From Onchidella celtica (taxonomy: Eukaryota; Mollusca; Gastropoda; Systellommatophora; Onchidiidae): a stretch of 64,000 nucleotides of DNA. The position numbers were made by a program, and so were the translations under genes. The notes beneath the pieces were generated by a model that saw only the letters and a program-made list of their open reading frames with translations, was not told the DNA's origin and did not search any database. Positions within the stretch are counted from its first letter, which is position 1. Each line of letters opens with the position of its first letter. Positions 32,960 to 44,661 of the stretch are shown piece by piece. The stretch covers positions 60,638,125 through 60,702,124 of the forward strand of contig OZ007571.1 in the NCBI GenBank assembly GCA_963931925.1. The letters run 5' to 3'.

Positions 32960-33666
32960 ATTTTTTAAATGAAATTGGAAGGCGAAAACTTGCCCTGCGC
33001 AGGAGAAGTTTGGGGGGCTAAACTGAACTTTTACCAGAGTGTGAAATTGTCTTTGAAGACTGGCATTTTGGGAGAATTCTTATCTTTCATTAACATTGTA
33101 CAGCTGTTATCTCTGGTCTTTTAAGGAACCTATCACCAGTGTGAACCATTGTATTAGTGTGGCTCGGTCCACCATGGTCCAGTGGAATGCTACTTTGATG
33201 ATATATGTTCCCACCATTTAATCAGTAATCCTTACCATATTGGGGGCCCCTGATCAGGTCGTTGAGATTGACAAGAGCTTGGTGGCAAAGAGGAAGCAGA
33301 AAAAGATTAGATCTGCCGCTACTTGGCAGCCATTAGTTACCCAGAGAATTTGCTCCTGGCAACATAATTCATTCTGATGGATTGCCATCATACAATAATA
33401 TTGCAACTGTTCCAGTGCAACCTCCTTTTGAGCGCTTGGTGGTATTTCACATCCAGAATGTTGTGGATCCCGTGGCGGGTGTTTGCACCAAGCACGTGGA
33501 ATGTTATTGCAAAAACTGTAAGAAACATTATGTAGCTGGTGTGCACAACACCATGCTTTCTGGCCATTTGGATGAATTCATGTGGAGGGAGAGATTCGGA
33601 AAGAACCCACAGGATTGTTTGAATAATATTCTTCTCCACTTGTCCCAGTGGTATCCCTTGCCATAG
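32960..33666 (+). pseudogene. Merlin / ISXO2-like DDE transposase relic
   Basis: Fragments in order: FWENS-like and YLWSFKEPI (clearest in B), VVEIDKSLVAKRKQKK (first catalytic Asp, about 33258-33305), IIHSDGLPSYNNI (second Asp at 33376), then FVDP-like NVVDPVAG, KHVECYCKNCKKHY (Glu), LDEFMWRERFGKNP and a stop at 33664-33666. This is the signature order of ISXO2-like transposases, known in animals as Merlin elements. The two Asp blocks lie in different frames with the intervening part deleted, so it is inactive. Terminal repeats were not found. Confidence 0.85.
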
Positions 33667-33904
33667 TTCTACCGTAATCTACCATAATTTTATATATTTT
33701 TTTTTATCCATTTAATTAATGTAACTGAAGTGGTGCATTTTGTCTTTTACCGTTCATAAAACGGGACAAATACTGGAGATACATTCTTTATTGGGGCGGT
33801 ATGAGATACAGGGTTCTGAAGTAGCAATGGCGATATCCCTGGGACACTGAATGGGGTAGTGGGTTGGGGATGGATAGCAGAAATAGGTTGAAAATTGAGT
33901 ATTT

Positions 33905-34135
33905 TAGGTTTTCATTTTAGGGGGTTTCACTGCTCCTGGCATTCACACCCCACTTTTCTTGCTTTTATTTTTCTTGTTTTTGTTTCTGTGTATTCTTTTG
34001 ATAGGGATTAGTTCTTTTTTTTTATAGAATTTTGCCTGTGCAGCAGCCTTGTTTGGCCTTCTCTTCTCGATTTTCAGTCCCAGAGGTATCTTCAACATGC
34101 AAGTTGAGTTTGACCATGAGAGTTTACCTGTTCCT
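33905..34135 (-). mobile_element. Old diverged SINE (family 1) 3' part
   Basis: TTTTGCCTGTGCAGCAGCC, AGAGGTATCTTCAACATGCA and the upstream GGCATTCACACCCCACTT line up with 15001-15180. The tRNA head is absent. Confidence 0.55.
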
Positions 34136-34354
34136 CCACATTCTGGATGACCACCACTATGTCAAACACCTGAGGCCAGCAGCCAATCACAGTGAGTTGG
34201 TGCATATGTTTACATAGCTACATGTAATTACATGTAGCTTCCACTTCACCCCCAGGCAAGCATAGTTTTTTTCTCTCTAATCTGTGTATGCTAAAAAGAG
34301 TTGGTTTTAAAAAAAAATTATTTTAAAATTTTCATGTGTTTTAATAGTTTTATC

Positions 34355-34572
34355 AACTTGTCCATCGGTTCATCCATACAATTATCCATCCATGCCTCGG
34401 TCCATCGGTCCATCCGTCCATCCATCTGTCCACCCATCTGTCCACATGTCCGTCCATCCTTCTGACCATCCACACATATGTCCTTCACTTTGTTCAGCTA
34501 CCCATGTGTCCTTTTCTCGTCCATCCATCCATATGTCCTTCACTTCATCCATCCATCCATCCATTCATCATA
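34355..34572. repeat. (CCAT)n-type microsatellite
   Basis: Imperfect CATC/CCAT tetranucleotide repeats over about 220 bp. They create spurious open frames on both strands. Confidence 0.9.
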
Positions 34573-35163
34573 TCAATTGGAATACAATTATATGAACAAA
34601 CACCAATTTGTATGAACATGCACCTGGCAGCATCAACAATGCATCTACCAGTGTTGACAGTGGATCCAACAGTGTTAACAAGATCCCGACAGTGTTAACA
34701 ATACTAAGAGTGCATCTGTCTTGACCTCAAGTGGAGACTGATGACATCATTATTTCCAAGGGCATCAAAATGGTTAGTAATAATTTCTTGTTAATATTTC
34801 ATCATATCTTTTTCCATGACACTGACACAAATTAAAGCTCCCTTTCCTTGAGTATCATCATGGTTTTAGCATATTTTCATAGAACACCAGAACAGTCTTT
34901 TAAATATGAAATTTGAAGCACACATACTGATGAACTGATAAAATGAACAGTCGTCCATGTATCTACATGTGTGTATAATATTAAACCACTTGTCTGTCCT
35001 ACTGATCAACCAGTGGACACATAGACTAACATACTACCTGACTACAGTTTTTTCCAAATTGGACCACCCAAAACCAGGATTTTCTCAGAAAGACTTTTTG
35101 AAGATAACAATAATGCTGCTTTTACCTGTAATTGATTTTAAGTCGTTTTCACTCTAGTCCTAG
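34573..35163. other. No gene seen; upstream intron-like sequence
   Basis: AT-rich; includes AGTGTTAACA repeats (about 34652-34702). It ends in a pyrimidine-rich acceptor-like stretch TTTTCACTCTAGTCCTAG. Confidence 0.4.
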
Positions 35164-35283
35164 CATGATGCGAGGCTGAGATGGAACACGTCTGAATCTG
35201 GCAGGGTCACAATTTTTGTTGTTCCTAATGATGCCATTTGGAAATCAAGGATTGAACCCCTATCACGGCAAGCATTGGTTGAT
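35164..35283 (+). CDS. Candidate 40-codon internal exon
   Basis: Exactly 120 bp, open, phase 0 at both ends, between a pyrimidine-rich tract ending CCTAG and a consensus donor GTAAGT (35284-35289). The peptide includes WNTSESGRVTIFVVPNDAIW and ends LSRQALVD. The strand pattern TIFVVPND loosely recalls the core of FAS1 (fasciclin) domains; this is inference only. It lies just left of the start of block D and has no counterpart in A or B within the window. The EGF-like exon at 37832 is on the same strand 2.5 kb downstream. Confidence 0.5.
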
Positions 35284-36191
35284 GTAAGTAATAGTGTGGT
35301 AATGGAAGGCTGATACTATAATAGCAGTGGTAGTAAAATTAGTAGATAATGTTAGCAGTGGTGCGTAGTCATCATGACAGTTTTGGTTTCATCTGACCTT
35401 GATATTTCAGTGGTGTTCCTCTGAATTTTTTTATTTTATTTAACTGCTATAATTTTGAAATCATTAAAAAGATCTATCTAAAATGGCTCTCAATTCATAC
35501 TAACCAATGGCAGGTTATGATTTTCTGTGCTTTCTGTTTCATGTTTGAAGTTTTTTAATATTTACTGTTGTTTCCATAAATTTTATTGATTCCTTTTACT
35601 TTATTCAGATCCACCTCTAATGTTGTTATTTGACCATATAAACTGCTGAAACAGAGATAGGATTTAGTACATCATGTTGACTTAACTTTACACTTTTTCA
35701 TAACAATCTGAATTCTGGATCAAGAAACAGTGAAGTGTGGATTTATATGTGATCCCAAAAATGATAACTATCAAAATACCATCATGCCTCTGACTGCTTA
35801 TTCACATAGGCATTACTAGATTCTATGATTGTTTCCCTTGGTATATGAAAAAAGGATCTAAATTTGGTGGCATGGCCCAAGTGCATATGATGAATTTTGT
35901 TTGCCTTGTTGGAATGCTTGTCAATTTATATCTGTGATGTAAATGAGATGAACAAATTAAGATTGATATGTCAAAACAGTGTCCACAGCTAATGATTCTC
36001 ACTATAGTGTAGGTACACAACCATCAACCATTTACAGACAGGCTTGTCAGCTGTCTTGCTACTTCTTGGAAATATTAGCTGGCAAATGTTCATTTCAGTC
36101 TGTACATCATGCATCCCTGATATCACGCACTTCCAGATGATGGAGCAAACCTGTGAAGTCATATTAAACTTTCAGCCATCAGCATGTACAG

Positions 36192-36436
36192 AAAGAAGAG
36201 AGGTGTGATTTTCCACTTCTTGAATTGGGATACCACAAATGTACTCCTGTTGAAAACTTTCCACTTAAACCCAAGTAAAACTGTAGAAGAGTTGTCTTTA
36301 TGTTGGGCCACCTTTTCTCAGGATGATTCCCCTCCCAAACTGTCATCTTATGAGATCAGTGACGATGCACAGTTTACATTTCAGATGATCAAAGATAATT
36401 CACAATGGGAAGATTCAACTTCAAAAATGTCGCTGG
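36192..36436 (+). CDS. Candidate exon, paralogue of 1089-1374
   Basis: Acceptor-like ATGTACAG, 245 open bases, donor GTTAGT. The peptide includes ELSLCWATFSQDDSPPKLSS and EISDDAQFTFQM. Frame and donor are shared with A and B despite substantial divergence. Phase does not match the 35164 exon directly. Function unknown. Confidence 0.3.
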
Positions 36437-36516
36437 GTTAGTGATTCAGTTTTAAGTAAAAAAGATACAAAAACTAATACATGTAATTGTGTCTCTGAAA
36501 GCGAAATTATTAACAG

Positions 36517-36712
36517 ATGTCATCCACCCATTCTTTCATTAATTCGTCCATCCACCCATACGTCCATCCATCCACATATCCACCCACCCACCCACCTATC
36601 CATCCATCCATCCACCCACCCATCCTTCCTCCATCCATCTGTCCAACCGTCTGTCCTTCTGCCATTTGTCATTCCATCTATCTGTTCATCCATCCATCCA
36701 TGTATCCCTCTG
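36517..36712. repeat. (CCAT/CCAC)n microsatellite
   Basis: Imperfect CATC/CACC tetranucleotide repeats, similar to 34355-34572. Inserted within block D relative to A. Confidence 0.9.
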
Positions 36713-36721
36713 TTCTCCAGG

Positions 36722-36905
36722 TGCAATTCTCCTGATTGCTTTATGCATGTCACTAAGAACAACACTAGACTTTCTGCCTTGGAATTACCAAAGTCAACCC
36801 AATGTTGGTGAGAAATTTTTGTTGTACAATCAGATGTCATAAACTGCCAGTGGTGTGGCATGGACATTAGTTGAAGGTGTGACTGAGAAATCCTTAAGGA
36901 ATAGC
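36722..36905 (-). mobile_element. Mariner relic fragment in block D
   Basis: Matches 1976-2185 of A. Only the 5' portion of the relic is left, next to the microsatellite. Confidence 0.6.
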
Positions 36906-37831
36906 TAAAATATGAAATATATTCATGTTAAACCATTAACCTGATCTTACTCGCTTTCAAGCAGAACATGAAATCTCCGCAATTATCAATTTAAAACAAG
37001 AGCATACTGATATGCTAATTGGTGGCATGTTATGCTCTGATTTGTGCTGTTTCATTTTTTTAAATTGTTCCTATAAATTTTATTAGTTTTTTTCTTACTT
37101 TAATTACCATCTCCAATATTATTATCCGACCATATAAGTGCCAAATCAAATACAGGTTTACTTTACACCTTTTCATAAGGTAATCTGAAGTCTGGATCAA
37201 GAGGCAGAGAATTATAGATTTCTATGTGGTCTCAAAAATGACAACTATCAAAACACCATACTGACTGCTCATTCAGAGGCTTTACATGATTTTTATGATT
37301 ATTTCCCTTGGAATATCAAAAAAAAGTTTTGTGGCATAATCCAAATGACTATGAATTTTGTTTGCCTTCTTAGATCTCTTTCTTTTTGTGTATGTTTTTG
37401 TCAAGTCTAATTTTTTTGGTATTCTGATTGAAAGAAATTTTTTAAGACTTTGCTTCTTAATATCATTACCATGAGACTTTGGAAAGCTCAACACTTAAAT
37501 ACAATCGACTAATAAGATTGATTGACAGAAAGATTTTTGAAAAAAATATCCTATAAACATGAAATTTTGAGCAAATAGAGCTCCACTAATATTAATATTA
37601 TAGGCATATTTCCTCTCAAAATGTCAAAGTAATGGAGAAACTTCTGTCTGTAAGATAGGAATTAATTCTACACTGCAGCATGTCAGAGACTATTAATTTA
37701 TTTTGACAATGGAGGACAAATTTGCCACTACCAAAATTCATCATTTGATCCCCTTAGCAATTTTTGTATCACTGCAGTGAATTTCCATACATACATATTT
37801 TATAGCTGTACATTTATCTGTCTCTCTCTAG

Positions 37832-37928
37832 TGGTGTTCTCTGAGCTGCTCCAATCCTGATGTCCATCATTGTATGCTCCATGGCAAATGTGTGTCCTCT
37901 CAGACAAATGGCCTCCTGGTTCAAAACA
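37832..37928 (+). CDS. Candidate Cys-rich (EGF-like) exon
   Basis: Strong acceptor (CTGTCTCTCTCTAG) and strong donor (GTAAGT at 37929) bracket 97 open bases. The peptide begins WCSLSCSNPDVHHCMLHGKC and continues VSSQTNG. Four Cys with a C-x4-HGKC ending resemble half of an EGF-like module in an extracellular protein. Together with the exon at 35164 this suggests a host gene on the plus strand crossing 35-38 kb. The incomplete domain and lack of flanking exons limit confidence. Confidence 0.5.
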
Positions 37929-38183
37929 GTAAGTAAACTTATTGAGGAAATGGTTTATCTGGCCTGCTTGACTGTACTAATCCCATACATATCGTCACCA
38001 TTCCTTAAGATTGTAGTAACTCAAAAGTTTGATTTTTATATAGATATATAAATGTTCAACTACATTCAAAGCTACATTCAAAGCCACATTGAAAGATCTT
38101 GCTTTTAAACCAATTCCTACAGTTTTAGGGAAAGGTGACAATATATACTGGCTGGATAGCATGCTTTTGATTGAAATTAATCC

Positions 38184-38394
38184 CCAGCCAGCAGCCCTAT
38201 GGAAATGAAATCGAATTTGTGGGATTGACGTCAAGTTTGTACATAGAAATGACATCATTCCTTTGTAGATGTGCTGGTTCTGACATTGTGCCAATGTCAG
38301 TTTGATGTAAGGAAACAGCCCTTATGGTAATCCTATCAACCGTGCAGAAATCCTATTCAAATCTATGTCAGATTGAAATGGGCATGCTGGCTGG
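38184..38394. mobile_element. MITE-like repeat R, best-preserved copy
   Basis: Perfect 10-bp inverted ends, CCAGCCAGCA (38184-38193) and TGCTGGCTGG (38385-38394). The interior shares ordered motifs with 10605, 25555, 53864 and 56308. 211 bp, no coding capacity, superfamily unknown. Confidence 0.65.
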
Positions 38395-39856
38395 TTGTCA
38401 GTGCTAGGCTATTTCCTATGCAGTGTTACCAAAACCTAATCCAATCCCTAACTGTTAAAAAATATTTTTAAAAAACAGCGCATTAGTGTAATGTAATCAC
38501 TGTTATGACAAAGATGACTGATGCATGAAAATTTGCAGGAAATCTGACTGAATTACCAATGTCAGCTGTAAACATGATGACTTTGACTTATTTAAATGTT
38601 GAAGTGGAATATCCTGGATCTACTCATTATATGTTAGCTGCACTTTATATTCAGTAACATACCCATGAAATATTAGGATATATTATTTCATTTGCCACCT
38701 AATATTCAGACCAATATTCTGATATGGATTGATGAGTATTTGAATAAATCAAGCTCACGCCATTAAGAGGGGATGATAAGCAACATTACAAATGCATGAC
38801 ATGACAACAATCAACAAATGTTTCCAAACTTCAGTTAAATCATTTAAAAATGTAGTGTTGAAGCTGTAAACTCCAGTTTGACCAAAGATCATCATTCACG
38901 GTATACTTTAAATATTCTGTGTGAGAGACTCCCTCACATCGGGACCTTAGTTCTTGTTCGCTCCAATTCTCCTTTTTGCACATCTGAAAACTTTGACGTT
39001 AAATGTTTGCGGCTTTAGTATTATGATAAGGTGTTAGAATAAATTGGAACTGTGAAACTGCCTGATAAGTGCCACAATGCATTTTAAACAAGTGTCATAG
39101 TGTGCATTTGTTTTTATTATCTCTTCTACATACTAACAGATCTCCAGTTTTCACAATATGTAGAAAGAAACAAGAACTAAGATTGTGTGACATATAGTGA
39201 TCTTTCTTTTAGGAGATTCATTACCCTGGGCATCTGCACCTTGATTTCCTTGTTGAATGTTGTTAGGGGCGCATAATCCAATTAAAAAACCAAATAGAGA
39301 AAATACTGAGTTGTTTTGACTGTTCAGCAATGGCTTTTAATGGAAAATACCACACATCCCTAACAACAGCTTTCTTTGTTTTGGTTTTCGTTCTTTTGTT
39401 TCTTTATCTTGATTTGCTCCTTGTTTTTCATGCTGCTTTATTCTTGACATTGACTTATGGGCTGTGTTCCAAAATTCCAGGTCTGGAACTGGCAGAGAGA
39501 TAATTATCCGCATTTGTGAAACATTCTACGATTTATTCATTTGCTTAAATTTCTCTCCTGTTACATTTATTTTCCTGAAGAAGGTCAGTAGATGAAACTT
39601 GCTTTGTCTTTTCCTTTTCCCTTGTGTTTTACTATCGTTTCAGTATTAATTCTTATGTGAGGTTTTGCTTATTATATATATATACCTTTTTCTTCTTGCC
39701 ACATTTTGACTTTGCCTTATTCTTCTGCAGCTATAAGTAGGGCTTTTTGTTCAGCTCCTGAAAGGGCTGTTTTTGGCAGGCTTCACAAGGGGCAGTCAGA
39801 AGTAGAGGGCTTCTCTACATCAGGTTTCAAGCAAATATTTCCATTGTACTTTTCAG
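38395..39856. other. No gene seen
   Basis: Around 39212 a short match to the extended 3' part of the family 1 SINE (CTGGGCATCTGCACCTT). Around 39270-39360 a diverged match to 10750-10850 of A (GAGAAAATACTGAGTTGTTT). Confidence 0.4.
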
Positions 39857-40038
39857 CTGTGTTTTGGCTCCTGTGGGATGTATATCGTTGGGTCTGTGCA
39901 GGAGATATTACAGCAACTTCTGACACACTCATCCACCCCCATTCAGCACCAGAGGCAGATACATGGACTCACCCTGATCAAGTCCCCCTCAAAGACAGCG
40001 ACGGTGATCACATTAAGCAGAACAGCCATTAACCTCAG
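39857..40038 (+). CDS. Possible exon, low confidence
   Basis: Acceptor TTGTACTTTTCAG (ending 39856) and a possible donor GTGATG (40039). One frame is open throughout (LCFGSCGMYIVGSVQEI...), another to a stop at 40030-40032. Base composition is less AT-rich than neighbours. No domain recognised. Confidence 0.2.
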
Positions 40039-41557
40039 GTGATGACATGAGCACCTCTTCATCCAATGGAAATCTCACGCAGGAAACGAGGTCACAGGTT
40101 GCAAACTGTGGCAAAAGTCTTGGACAGTTAGTTTCTGTTTCTGTTTATATTTGCGTTAATCTTTTCCAGCACTGGGCCTCTGAGTCACAGTCTGTTAAGA
40201 CTCAAAAAATGTCTGTGTTTTCATAAATCATAATCAATAGTTCAGCTCATAGCAATTTCCAAATAGTAATTTCCTCTTTCATAATATTTTTATGTGTCTG
40301 TTATTGTTGTAAGTTTCAAGTATAATTATGTTCATTCTGTGACCATTTCTTCATTACAAAAAGTAACTTTTATATGTAGAATCAAACATTGAAATTTAAA
40401 TGTCTTGTTTGCCTCTTTCATGTTTTTCGTACGTACTTGAAATTGTAACATGTCTGTCATCGTTACACTGTATTGAATGCTGCAGACATTGATAATTAAT
40501 TTTCGATTAATCAAATGTTCTGTATATAACTTTAAGTTACTTCAATCTATATTATGAATTGGAATAGCCTTGCTGGTTTTAAACAAAATTAATTCATACC
40601 TGCCTAATGCGCCCCAATGCAACATGCTCTCATCTGTCTAATGCAAGGAGACTTGACCATGCTCATACCAGCCTAACACACCCGAATAGGTCTCCTATCA
40701 GTGTCCTTTTATAAAGTCTCTTAGAAACCTGATCTCATTGGCAGCCTGATATAGAGCTGTAGTTACGTTAGAAATGAGATGTCTGCTCTTCAGTTAAAAA
40801 TAAAAACGGATGCGTCTAGCTTTTGAATTTTTTTTCAGTGAAGTTTTGAAATCACAGAATATCAGAAGTGCAAACAGTGTTCGACATGGGTTGTTGATGG
40901 GTACTGATCTGCTGCAGAGGTCTTCGTTGCAACTTTAGAAACTACAGCTTTCACCGCTCTTCTTAAAAAACCTTTGCATACTTTTAGAATGTCTCCACTT
41001 CAACACCCGTAGAACTAGAACGTAGAAGGCGTGGATCTATCTCGTATCTGAACACTATCGCAGGAATGCAGATGTAAATAAGTACTGTAATATAAAAAAT
41101 AGAAAATTTCACAGATAAAGATTGTTAAGTTGATCAATATATGGAGGTATCGTAATGAGTCTACACCAGTAAACGAAGATCGATGATGAATGACTGTGTT
41201 GACGATAAGAATCATGGATTGCTCTTTGAGTTTGAGATTGAGAACACAGAAAACTCGATAATCTATGACATGACTACGCCTCAGGGAAATCACTCCAGTT
41301 ATAGTCGTTTTTCGTAGGTTCGGAATATCGCAAAATATTAACTTCTGGGCCTAGACTGCAGCCCAAACCAGAAAAAAAATTTTTTTGCAGAAAAAAGTCG
41401 GGATTACGCGGCCGCATTGCGACCTTTTTCTCCAGGTCAATGTATTTTACTATTTTGTTACATTCCTCGCCCCATCTCCCAGCCCTATCATTAGTGCTAA
41501 CTCATTTTACTGACCTTTTTTTCTCCCCTGGATACTAAATGTATTTGGAAAAAATGA
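40039..41557. other. No gene seen
   Basis: AT-rich, no repeats shared with other blocks, no supported frame. A short open stretch follows 40039 (to about 40230) but has no support. Confidence 0.4.
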
Positions 41558-41701
41558 GACAGGGAAGGAGAGCCAGTCCAGAGTGAAAAAAGACAAGACA
41601 TCCTTGAACTAGAGGAAACGAAGGCAGCAAAAAAAAAAGGGCTCATGAACATCATCAGTGGTCTGGAGGAAGTGGCCGACAGAAAGGCTGAGACTGCCTG
41701 A
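41558..41701 (+). CDS. Possible charged coiled-coil exon fragment
   Basis: Forty-seven codons ending at TGA 41699-41701, containing RQDILELEETKAAKKK and SGLEEVADRKAE. An in-frame TGA lies at 41555 and an AG at 41561-41562 could be an acceptor. Charged heptad-like sequence; family unknown. Confidence 0.25.
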   Translation, partial: DREGEPVQSEKRQDILELEETKAAKKKGLMNIISGLEEVADRKAETA

Positions 41702-41765
41702 GATCTTAGACTGCAAATTGCGAAGAAGGCCAGAGAAGTCTCCTCAGTCTAAAATATGTTCTTTC

Positions 41766-43336
41766 CATGTAAATATGTGTAGCCACCCAACAAAATGAGG
41801 CACATCTTGGCACTACCTGATTCAAGAAAAAGGTTAACCCTTGTCCTGTGGGAGGCCACTGTATTGGCCTCCTCGACCAACATCAAGACACGCGAGGCCA
41901 ATATTGTGCCCTACATACTGCAAACCGGGTCCTGCTGGAGGCCAGTATATTGTATAGCAACACTACTACTCAAGTTTTGTTTATTCGGTTGCCACAACTA
42001 TACTTCTTTTTACTTTTTTTCTCTACACTTTTTTTGCGTGTTTATCTATCCTGTCACCCCTACTATGTCTAACAAAATGGTATCGACCGATTACGATTCT
42101 TATGATGCAACTATTCATCATACTCATGTAATACAATCATGTAGTACTGACGGTCTGAAGTTTGAACAGGGGAAAATCTTGGGGAAATTTTTGACTTTGA
42201 TGCTGGTTGTCGTCTACATATGAAATGAGAAGGAAGGGGCCATCTGTGTTTTTGAGAAACTGTTCAATGTCTCTAATGATGAATTCCGATGTAATACTAG
42301 GAGTGCTGCATAAAGGCGTCTGTTGGTAGGTTTTTCATCAGCGAAAACTGGGAGAAAATGACCAACATTGTTGTTAGTCGTTGTTTTTATTTGATGTGTT
42401 AATTGAAGAGATATTGTGTTGCTTTGATTAAACCGCTTTTCAGTACAAGTATGTATCATTCTATACGAGATGGAAATCTAATCTCTTGCCAAAACTATTA
42501 TCATAGTACGTGGAAGCTTTACATAGTGGAGGAGGGAGAAGGCAATGCCACGATACATGTGGTTAGTAAATTAAGTGCCTGGCTTAAAAAGTAATTTGCT
42601 CTCCTGAATGGCCTGACTTAGGGACAAAAAAAAACACAGAGGTCTTGGGAAAAAGACAAAACGTGTGTTAAACGGCATGTAAATGCAGAAAATTCTTGAT
42701 TATGGGCCTTCCATTGAACAATAGAACTTTCTGCATATCATCCCAAGTACTTTATCCAAATATCATAGAGTTCCTTTACGATTTATCCACCACTATTGTT
42801 GTTACTGCGTACTAAAGTAAACACGATACACATGTTCAAAAGGACCCGATTGACCCGACTGCTGACGTTATCGGCAACATGCAAACGATCGGCTGTCTGA
42901 CCGCTGGCTATCCCCTCACCGGGCGTTACATGGATGAGTTCACTCAATGTGGGACGAGAGTTAAAAGGCATCATAGGGTCCATTTTATCGACTTTGCGGT
43001 TTCAGTATCTTTGAAAAGTTTAACCTCTTTCCCATTTCTTCTCCAATTGGTAATCCTGTTTGAGCCAGGAAAATGCCTCAAAACTGACTTTGAATTGAGC
43101 CACCATCAATAATTTTGATGAAAAGCTGAAACTTTAAAAACTTTTTTCTCAAAACTGTGGTTCTGTCACCTCTCGTCTTTGAGAGGCCATATGTTCTCTG
43201 CTAATTAAATTACAGCAGAATGTTTTTTACCAAATGAAAGGACTTTGAGTAACCTATTTGGTGTTACAAATATCTCCACACCATCAAAATGCACAACGTG
43301 TCTGATTTTGTCGGGTGGCTACACACATGTACACGG
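41766..43336. mobile_element. Possible 1.6-kb inverted-repeat element
   Basis: ATGTGTAGCCACCCAACAAA near 41775 faces its imperfect inverse TTTGTCGGGTGGCTACACAC near 43307. Roughly 36 bp are alignable with several mismatches. The interior has no recognised transposase. The right arm lies inside copy B and, as bases 47-93, inside copy A. A second full element may therefore sit just left of the window. Confidence 0.4.
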
Positions 43337-44331
43337 TGTAAATAAGCTTTAAGTAAGCAATTTTGTTTTTACAGAATTATCACTAATTTTCATGCAGTTT
43401 AATTTGTATTGACCATATTGATGATATTACTCTGTTGCGTATTGGGAAGGGCAGCCCATGCAAACGCATTTCGGCCCTCAGTTGGGCATCCCTGAAAAGT
43501 GGCCCTCAGTTGGCACTGCTGGTAAATGATGGCAACCGTGCTAGAATTTTGAATTCATTAAATAGATCTGCCTGGAATGGCTGTATTTTCATGCTGATTA
43601 ATGGCATGTTATGATTTGATTTGCTTTGTGTTACATTTTTGATTTGTTGAAATGTTTACTGTTGTTTGCATAAATTTTATTCATTTCTTTTTAATGTATG
43701 GTGGACCGTCTCCAATGTTATTTGATATGTCATGTTGACTTAACTTTACACCTTTTCATAACGTAATCTGAATTCTGGGTCAAGAAACAGAGAACTGTAG
43801 ATCTGTAGTAGTCCAAAAGTGATAACTATCTAAACACTATACTGACTGTGACTGCTTACTCGTAGGCATTACTAGATTTCATGATTGTTTCCCTCGGTAT
43901 ATCAAAAAACAGACCTGAAATTTGGTGAAATATTATGAAAACCACAGACAAAGTGGGGGGTTGCAGCAAGGCTTAAAGCAAAGTCAAAACTTGGCAAAAA
44001 GAAAAAGATGCAATGGTCCAAGTGCTTATGAATTTTGTTTGCCTTCTTAGAGTTCTTGTCAGTTTATATCTGTGATGTACGAGAAAAGAAACATCCCTAT
44101 ATTAAGATTGATTGATAGGTCAAAACTGTTTGCGTAGCTAATGATTTTCATTATCTTACAGGCACACAGCTATTAACCATGTTGTCATTGTCGTTGGCTG
44201 TCTTGTTGTGCTCTGGTTGTGAACTGGAGCCATCAGCTGGCAAATGTCCGTTCATCCCTGACGTCACACAATTCTTGATGACGGCGCAGACTCATGACAT
44301 CATATAACCTTTCCGCCATCATCACATACAG

Positions 44332-44617
44332 CAATAGAAAGGCATAGTTTTCCACTTCTTGAATTCGGATAACACAGAAAATTTTTTTCATGTAATTCGA
44401 AGTAAAACCTGGTCTTTAGAAGAGATGTCTTTATCTTGGGCCACCTTTTCTCAGGACAAATCCTCTCCCAAACTGTCATCTCATGAGATCAGTGATGATG
44501 TACAATTTAAATTTCAGATGACCAAAGATCAAGGCACCCCAAGAATGATTGTGACAGAACCTGCAGTAATTATTGTCTGTCTTTCGCCAGCAGATTCAAT
44601 TTCAAAAGTAACACTAG
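44332..44617 (+). pseudogene. Candidate degenerate exon (copy B)
   Basis: Same sequence, upstream TAG and GTTAGT donor as 1089-1374. Confidence 0.22.
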
Positions 44618-44661
44618 GTTAGTGATTCAGTTTTAAATCAATAGGACACAAAAACTAATGT

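Larger units (their letters stand above)
25368..33666. repeat. Right part of C unit, paralogous to 56115-63983
   Basis: Collinear with the right part of copy B at roughly 5% divergence. Both carry the repeat R relic, the two tandem arrays, the conserved island, the M2-like element, the candidate terminal exon and the Merlin relic in the same order. Copy-specific differences are the SINE pair at 28468-29090 here and a 0.46-kb segment at 59146-59612 in B. Confidence 0.92.
35440..37500. repeat. Block D, diverged copy of left end of A
   Basis: Aligns with about 295-2860 of A (and the same part of B), interrupted by a microsatellite at 36517-36712 that replaces part of the mariner relic. It is more diverged than C is from A. 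Confidence 0.85.

Noticed and set aside
34382-34595. Open frames in the CCAT repeats (also 36517-36867)
   Set aside because: Tetranucleotide repeats open frames on both strands without conserved content.
41769-43344. Apparent 8-bp target duplication TGTAAATA around the inverted repeat pair
   Set aside because: The left copy lies within the alignable inverted arm, so the match is probably coincidental.
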